The position numbers were made by a program, and so were the translations under genes. This document shows, piece by piece, positions 59,600-64,000 of a DNA stretch of 64,000 nt. The stretch comes from Pseudomonas alkylphenolica (lineage in GTDB: Bacteria; Pseudomonadota; Gammaproteobacteria; Pseudomonadales; Pseudomonadaceae), in NCBI RefSeq assembly GCF_004025535.1, contig NZ_QJRG01000048.1:2933-66932 (forward strand), in the 5' to 3' direction. The notes beneath the pieces are model-generated. The model ran no database searches. It saw only the letters and a program-made list of their open reading frames with translations, and was not told the DNA's origin. Within the stretch, counting starts at the first letter, position 1; each line of letters starts with the position of its first letter.

Positions 59600-60654
59600 C
59601 CGCCTACATCCTGCGTCGCTTGTTACTGATCATCCCGACCCTGTTGATCATCCTGCTGGTGAACTTCGTCATCGTTCAGGCTGCACCGGGTGGCCCGGTG
59701 GAACAGGCCATCGCCCGCTTGCAAGGTATTGGCGGCGGCGCGCCGGGGGCCAGTGTCGAGACCGTGCACACCAGCTCCCGTGCCAGCCGCGGCCTGGACC
59801 CGAAACTGATCGAAGACATCAAACGCCAGTACGGTTTCGACAAGTCGGCGCCGGAGCGGCTGTGGTTGATGCTCACGCAATACGCCCACCTTGATTTCGG
59901 CAGCAGCTTTTTTCGCGGCGCCAAGGTCACCGACCTGATCCTCGAAAAGATGCCGGTCACCCTGTCCCTGGGCTTTTGGGCAACGCTCATTACCTACCTG
60001 GTGTCGATTCCGCTGGGCATTCGCAAGGCCATCCGCCACGGCACGGCGTTCGATGCCTGGAGCAGCAGCCTGATCGTAATCGGCTATGCCCTGCCCTCGT
60101 TTCTGTTCGCGCTGCTGTTGATCGTGGTGTTTGCCGGCGGCACGTCGCTGAACTGGTTTCCGGTGCGCGGGCTGGTGTCGGAGGATTTCGACCAGTTGAG
60201 CCTGCTCGGCAAGGTGGCCGATTACTTTTGGCACCTGGTGCTACCCGTAGGCGCCCTGGTCATCGGCGGCTTCGCCACGCTGACCCTGCTGACCAAGAAC
60301 GCCTTCCTCAACGAGATCACCCGTCAATACGTCATCACTGCGCGGGCCAAGGGCCTGAGCGAGCAGCGGGTGCTGTACGGGCATGTGTTTCGCAACGCCA
60401 TTTTGCTGGTGGTCGCCGGTATTCCCCAGGCCCTGATCAGCGTATTTTTTGCAGGTTCCCTGCTGATCGAGGTGATCTTCTCCCTCGATGGCCTGGGACG
60501 CATGAGCTACGAGGCGGCAGTGTCCCGGGACTATCCGGTGGTGTTTGGTTCGTTGTTCATTTTCACCCTGTTCGGCTTGCTGATCCGCCTGGTCGGCGAC
60601 CTCTGCTACACCCTGGTCGATCCGCGCATCGACTTTGCGACGAGGGCGCATTGA
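59596..60654 (+). CDS. ABC transporter permease, YejB-like
   Basis: A 352-residue membrane protein with six helices, starting MTAYILRRLLLIIPTLLIILLVNFVIVQAAPGGPVEQ, standard for peptide permeases of the DppB/YejB type. An insertion of about 60 residues after helix 1 (GGGAPGASVETVHTSSRAS) is typical of YejB. EITRQYVITARAKGLSEQRVLYGHVFRNA is the EAA loop that contacts the ATPase. It overlaps the SBP gene by 4 bp. Confidence 0.9.
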   Translation: MTAYILRRLLLIIPTLLIILLVNFVIVQAAPGGPVEQAIARLQGIGGGAPGASVETVHTSSRASRGLDPKLIEDIKRQYGFDKSAPERLWLMLTQYAHLDFGSSFFRGAKVTDLILEKMPVTLSLGFWATLITYLVSIPLGIRKAIRHGTAFDAWSSSLIVIGYALPSFLFALLLIVVFAGGTSLNWFPVRGLVSEDFDQLSLLGKVADYFWHLVLPVGALVIGGFATLTLLTKNAFLNEITRQYVITARAKGLSEQRVLYGHVFRNAILLVVAGIPQALISVFFAGSLLIEVIFSLDGLGRMSYEAAVSRDYPVVFGSLFIFTLFGLLIRLVGDLCYTLVDPRIDFATRAH

Positions 60655-60655
60655 T

Positions 60656-61678
60656 ATGTTCAGCCTGTCTCCGCTGTCGCGCCGACGACTGCAAAACTTC
60701 CGTCGCAATCGTCGTGGCTGGTACTCCCTGTGGATGTTCGCCGTATTGCTGGTGCTGAGCCTGGGAGCGGAACTGGTAGCCAACGACAAGCCCTTGGTCA
60801 TGGGTTATCAGGGACAACTGTATTTCCCTGCATTCAAGCGTTACACCGAACAGACCTTTGGCGGGCAGCTACCCTTCCAGCCGGATTACCGCAGCCAGTA
60901 CGTGCAGCAACTGATCAAGGATCAGCACGGCTGGATGCTGTTCGCGCCGATTCCCTTCAGTGCCGATACCCCCAATTACGACCTGCAGCAGCCGACGCCC
61001 AGCCCGCCCACCACCACCAACTGGCTGGGCACCGACGACCAGGGCCGCGATGTGCTGGCGCGGGTATTGTACGGCACCCGTGTGTCGATCCTGTTTGCCC
61101 TGGCCCTGACCCTGATCAGCACGGTGATCGGCATTGCTGCCGGCGCCCTGCAGGGCTACCACGGTGGCTGGGTCGACCTGATCGGCCAGCGCCTGCTGGA
61201 AGTCTGGTCGGGATTGCCGGTGCTTTACCTGCTGATCATCCTCAGCGGCTTCGTCGAGCCCAATTTCTGGTGGTTGCTGGGAATCATGGCGCTATTCTCC
61301 TGGCTGGCACTGGTGGATGCGGTACGCGCCGAGTTCCTCCGTGGGCGTAACCTTGAGTACGTGCAGGCGGCACGGGCGCTGGGGCTGCAGGACCGCGGGA
61401 TCATCCTGCGGCACATCCTGCCCAATGCCATGAACGCCACCTTTACTTACTTGCCGTTCATTCTCACCGGCGCCATTACCACCCTCACCGCCCTGGACTT
61501 TCTCGGCTTCGGCATGCCGGCCGGCAGTGCCTCGCTGGGCGAACTGGTAAACCAGGGCAAACAGAATCTGCAGGCACCGTGGCTGGGCTTTACCGCGTTC
61601 TTTGCCCTGGCATTGATCCTGTCGTTGCTGGTGTTCATTGGCGATGCCTTGCGCGAAGCCTTCGATCCACGGGCATAA
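60656..61678 (+). CDS. ABC transporter permease, YejE-like
   Basis: A 340-residue membrane protein. MFSLSPLSRRRLQNFRRNRRGWYSLWMF starts like YejE, and there is a periplasmic loop (GYQGQLYFPAFKRYTEQTFGGQLPFQ) before the transmembrane domain that is specific to YejE-type permeases. LEYVQAARALGLQDRGIILRHILPNAM is the EAA loop. It starts 1 bp after the YejB stop. The ATPase normally encoded next (YejF) is not here; a sigma-54 activator gene follows after 30 bp. Confidence 0.9.
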   Translation: MFSLSPLSRRRLQNFRRNRRGWYSLWMFAVLLVLSLGAELVANDKPLVMGYQGQLYFPAFKRYTEQTFGGQLPFQPDYRSQYVQQLIKDQHGWMLFAPIPFSADTPNYDLQQPTPSPPTTTNWLGTDDQGRDVLARVLYGTRVSILFALALTLISTVIGIAAGALQGYHGGWVDLIGQRLLEVWSGLPVLYLLIILSGFVEPNFWWLLGIMALFSWLALVDAVRAEFLRGRNLEYVQAARALGLQDRGIILRHILPNAMNATFTYLPFILTGAITTLTALDFLGFGMPAGSASLGELVNQGKQNLQAPWLGFTAFFALALILSLLVFIGDALREAFDPRA

Positions 61679-61708
61679 TCGCAACCTTTGACCTTCAGGG
61701 AGCGGTTT

Positions 61709-63109
61709 ATGCCTGCCAATGACAGCCTCAAGGACTATCAGCAGGTTCGCCTGCTGGCGATCCGTTCACTGTTCGAAATCATCGAGCAGTCAAGCGAAGG
61801 CACCATCATTGTTGACCGCGATGCGCGCATTGTCTGGATGAACGAGCGCTACGCCCGGCGCTTTGGCCTGGAAGACGCCGTCAGTGCCATCGGCCAGCCC
61901 TGCGAGAGTGTGATTCCCGGCAGCCTGATGCGTGAGGTGGTGAACAACGGCAAGCCGATTCTGCTGGACATGCTCGACACCCCCAAGGAGCCGCTGGTGG
62001 TGATGCGCCTGCCGGTACACGACGGTGACGGCGCGCTGATCGGCGCCATCGGCTTTGCCTTGTTCGACGAACTGCGCAGCCTGTCGCCACTGCTCAAGCG
62101 CTACGCCAGCATGCAGCAGGAACTGGCTTCAACCCGTTCGCTGCTGCGCGCCCGGCAAGCCAAATACAACTTTGCCCAGTTCATCGGCACCAGCGCTGCC
62201 AGCCTTGAGGTCAAGCGCCGGGCGCGACGCGGGGCCAGCAGCGATTCTGCAGTGTTGCTGCTGGGTGAAACCGGTACCGGCAAAGAGCTGCTGGCCCATG
62301 CCATCCACGCGGCTTCGCCACGGGCGCACAAAGCCTTCGTCAGCATCAACAGCGCGGCCATTCCCGACACCTTGCTGGAAGCCGAATTCTTCGGCACCGC
62401 GCCGGGGGCCTACACCGGTGCCGATCGCAAAGGCCGGCCTGGCAAGCTACAACTGGCCGAGGGCGGCACGCTGTTTCTCGACGAAATTGGCGACATGCCA
62501 TTGCCGCTGCAGAGCAAGTTGCTACGGGTGCTTCAGGAAAAGGAGTACGAACCGGTCGGTTCCAACCAGATGATGCGCAGCGATGTGCGCATCATTGCCG
62601 CGACCTCCACCGACCTCGGCGCCGCCATGGCCCGCGGCGAGTTTCGCGCCGACCTCTATTACCGTCTCAACGTACTGCCGATCCAGGTGCCACCGCTGCG
62701 TGAGCGTCTGGACGATCTGCCGGCCCTGACTGAAGCCATCCTGGAAGAGCTGGGCAGTCAGCATGAACTGGACGACGAGGCACTGATGTTGCTCTCGCGC
62801 CATGCCTGGCCTGGCAACATCCGCGAGCTGCGCAATGTGCTGGAACGCGCCACCTTGCTCGCCGACCACGCGCACCTGGGGGCGCGTGACATTCAGTCCG
62901 CGCTTGGCCACCTGACACCGCTGCAGGTGACGACTCCGCAACTGGACTATAAGCAAGCGTGCGCGGCGTTCGAGCGGCAGCTGCTGAGCAACACACTGGC
63001 CCGTTGCAACGGCAACGTGCCGCAAGCCGCACGGCAACTGGGGCTGGGACGGTCTACCCTGTATAAAAAGTTGGTGGCACTGGATATTTGTCTCGATAAA
63101 GAGACTTGA
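61709..63109 (+). CDS. hbcR: Sigma-54-dependent activator, HbcR-like (PAS, AAA+, Fis-type HTH)
   Basis: A 467-residue bacterial enhancer-binding protein. A PAS-like sensor (about 15-135, FEIIEQSSEGTIIVDRDARIVWMNERYARRFGLED) precedes the AAA+ domain, with Walker A GETGTGKE, Walker B LFLDEIGD and the sigma-54-contacting loop GAYTGA (Tyr instead of the usual Phe). The C-terminal Fis-type helix-turn-helix (NVPQAARQLGLGRSTLYKKL) closes the protein. Sequence and the divergent-free position before a GntP permease match, from memory, HbcR of P. aeruginosa, which turns on 3-hydroxybutyrate catabolism. AGGGAG precedes the ATG. Target sites are likely the palindromes at 63090 and 63201. Confidence 0.8.
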   Translation: MPANDSLKDYQQVRLLAIRSLFEIIEQSSEGTIIVDRDARIVWMNERYARRFGLEDAVSAIGQPCESVIPGSLMREVVNNGKPILLDMLDTPKEPLVVMRLPVHDGDGALIGAIGFALFDELRSLSPLLKRYASMQQELASTRSLLRARQAKYNFAQFIGTSAASLEVKRRARRGASSDSAVLLLGETGTGKELLAHAIHAASPRAHKAFVSINSAAIPDTLLEAEFFGTAPGAYTGADRKGRPGKLQLAEGGTLFLDEIGDMPLPLQSKLLRVLQEKEYEPVGSNQMMRSDVRIIAATSTDLGAAMARGEFRADLYYRLNVLPIQVPPLRERLDDLPALTEAILEELGSQHELDDEALMLLSRHAWPGNIRELRNVLERATLLADHAHLGARDIQSALGHLTPLQVTTPQLDYKQACAAFERQLLSNTLARCNGNVPQAARQLGLGRSTLYKKLVALDICLDKET

Positions 63110-63216
63110 GTCTCAAATTATAGACGGTCGAATTTCAGCGGGTTAAAGCGGTTCGAATGCATTGCAGCTGATCGCCAAGGTGCCGGGCCTCTACCAGCCT
63201 GTCTCTATTTGGAGAC
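63090..63216. promoter_or_regulatory. Two TGTCTC-N6-GAGACT enhancer sites for the sigma-54 activator
   Basis: GTCTC-N6-GAGAC occurs at 63090-63105 (N6 GATAAA) and at 63201-63216 (N6 TATTTG), each flanked by T on both sides. A third half-site GTCTC at 63110-63114 forms a second dyad with the first site. Relative to a start near 63305, they lie around -210 and -95, normal for enhancer-binding proteins. The first overlaps the end of the regulator gene. Confidence 0.6.
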
Positions 63217-63278
63217 TGTTTTAGATCAACACATCACTTTTCTGTAAAATATTGATGTATTTCAATAGGTTATAAAGT

Positions 63279-63294
63279 TGGCACGATTCCCGCT
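63279..63294 (+). promoter_or_regulatory. Sigma-54 (-24/-12) promoter of the GntP-type permease
   Basis: TGGCACG-ATTC-CCGCT at 63279-63294 has the invariant GG (63280-63281) and GC (63292-63293) separated by 10 bases, with a perfect TGGCACG -24 box. The -12 box is CCGCT rather than TTGCA. It lies 47 bp before the permease ATG and downstream of two activator palindromes. Confidence 0.75.
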
Positions 63295-63341
63295 ATCTCC
63301 TTGCAACCAACAAAAACAAGATTCACCCAAGGAGACACTCG

Positions 63342-64000
63342 ATGAGTGTGATCATTGCCCTGGCAGCCCTCGCGCTGCTGATGCTGGCTGCTTACCGTGG
63401 TTATAGCGTTATCCTCTTCGCCCCCATCGCCGCCCTTGGCGCGGTGCTGCTCACCGACCCTTCCGCTGTCGCCCCGACGTTTACCGGGGTGTTCATGGAA
63501 AAGATGGTCGGCTTTATCAAGCTGTACTTTCCGGTGTTCCTGCTCGGCGCGGTGTTCGGCAAGCTGATCGAGCTGTCCGGCTTCTCGCGATCCATCGTGG
63601 CGGCGGCCATTCGCTTGCTGGGTACGCGCCAGGCCATGCTGGTGATCGTGCTGGTGTGTGCCTTGCTGACCTATGGCGGTGTGTCGCTGTTCGTGGTGGT
63701 GTTTGCGGTCTACCCGTTTGCCGCCGAGATGTTTCGCCAAAGTAACATCCCCAAGCGCTTGATCCCGGCGACCATTGCCCTGGGCGCGTTTTCGTTCACC
63801 ATGGATGCCCTGCCCGGCACACCGCAGATCCAGAACATCATCCCCAGTACCTTTTTCAACACCACCGCCTGGGCCGCGCCCTGGCTCGGCCTGATCGGTA
63901 CCCTGTTCGTTTTCTGCACCGGCATGCTCTACCTGCAGCGCCAACGCAACAAAGCCCAGCGCGCCGGCGAAGGCTACGGCACCGACCTGCGCAACGAACC
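63342..64000 (+). CDS. GntP-family permease, likely 3-hydroxybutyrate carrier (3' partial)
   Basis: 219 codons are visible before the window ends. The start is MSVIIALAALALLMLAAYRGYSVILFAPIAALGAVLLTDPSA, with AAGGAG upstream, and the following helices include LTYGGVSLFVVVFAVYPFAAEMFRQ and FSFTMDALPGTPQIQNIIP, typical of GntP carriers. Its sigma-54 promoter and HbcR-like neighbour suggest transport of (R)-3-hydroxybutyrate or acetoacetate. The opposite frames across this region are shadows. Confidence 0.82.
   Translation, partial: MSVIIALAALALLMLAAYRGYSVILFAPIAALGAVLLTDPSAVAPTFTGVFMEKMVGFIKLYFPVFLLGAVFGKLIELSGFSRSIVAAAIRLLGTRQAMLVIVLVCALLTYGGVSLFVVVFAVYPFAAEMFRQSNIPKRLIPATIALGAFSFTMDALPGTPQIQNIIPSTFFNTTAWAAPWLGLIGTLFVFCTGMLYLQRQRNKAQRAGEGYGTDLRNE

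Noticed and set aside
1..64000. tRNA, rRNA, CRISPR arrays, complete insertion sequences, prophage structural genes
   Set aside because: Searched by eye on both strands for conserved motifs, spaced direct repeats and transposase domains; none were convincing. A tRNAscan or ISfinder search would be needed to exclude divergent copies.

Overview
The window reads as chromosomal DNA of a Pseudomonas, most likely of the P. putida group. Support comes from high GC coding sequence throughout, REP/REPIN palindromes of the GGAGCGGATTCATCCGCGAA and GGGAGCGGGTTCACCCGCGAA kinds, many AraC/LysR/CdaR-regulated catabolic operons, and the order DAHP synthase, ppiC, peptide ABC transporter, HbcR-like activator, GntP permease. 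No rRNA, tRNA, CRISPR array or complete insertion sequence was seen.

Layout. 1-4741: the end of a type VI secretion locus, with a VasX-like pore-forming effector cut by the window edge and two nearly identical DUF6708 membrane proteins. 4763-11130: a seven-gene minus-strand operon (quinone reductase, TauD-type dioxygenase, BKACE, MFS, DsbA/FrnE-like, Rieske ferredoxin, YeiH-like exporter) whose substrate is unknown. 11386-23693: ordinary chromosomal genes (kup, DyP peroxidase, AraC regulator, class II aldolase, BASS symporter, PLP dehydratase, CrtZ-type hydroxylase, FUSC/DUF1656/HlyD efflux, MgtC). 23886-33993: a LysR regulator, then a long minus-strand operon for uptake and breakdown of an amine or N-acyl amine (flavin monooxygenase, RidA, DUF1028, deacetylase, aldehyde dehydrogenase, permease, transaminase, binding protein).

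34269-43200: the most interesting accessory block. A Kst4D-like flavoenzyme, a TetR regulator, an SDR, a PAPS-type sulfotransferase, a DUF1214-like protein and a ketosteroid isomerase with all catalytic residues form a steroid-modifying cassette. It abuts a divergent KfrA-like/tyrosine recombinase pair that shares a 29-bp inverted-repeat operator, so it is probably a genomic island.

43357-53234: a quinone reductase, an atypical SDR lacking the YxxxK motif, a glycine-zipper lipoprotein, a CdaR/glycerate kinase/MFS sugar-acid module, an aldo/keto reductase, and a hydrolase plus acyl-CoA dehydrogenase pair fitting valine or branched acyl-CoA breakdown. 53336-55562: an AT-rich insert with a 2OG-Fe(II) oxygenase-like protein and an AEC transporter.

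55777-57652: a DAHP synthase gene preceded by an aromatic-rich leader peptide, a strong intrinsic terminator and a second aromatic-rich small ORF. This looks like an attenuator that senses Phe/Tyr/Trp supply. 57749-64000: a YejABE-type peptide importer with no adjacent ATPase, then an HbcR-like sigma-54 activator and a GntP-type permease (cut by the window end). The permease has a GG-N10-GC sigma-54 promoter and two matching TGTCTC-N6-GAGACT sites upstream.
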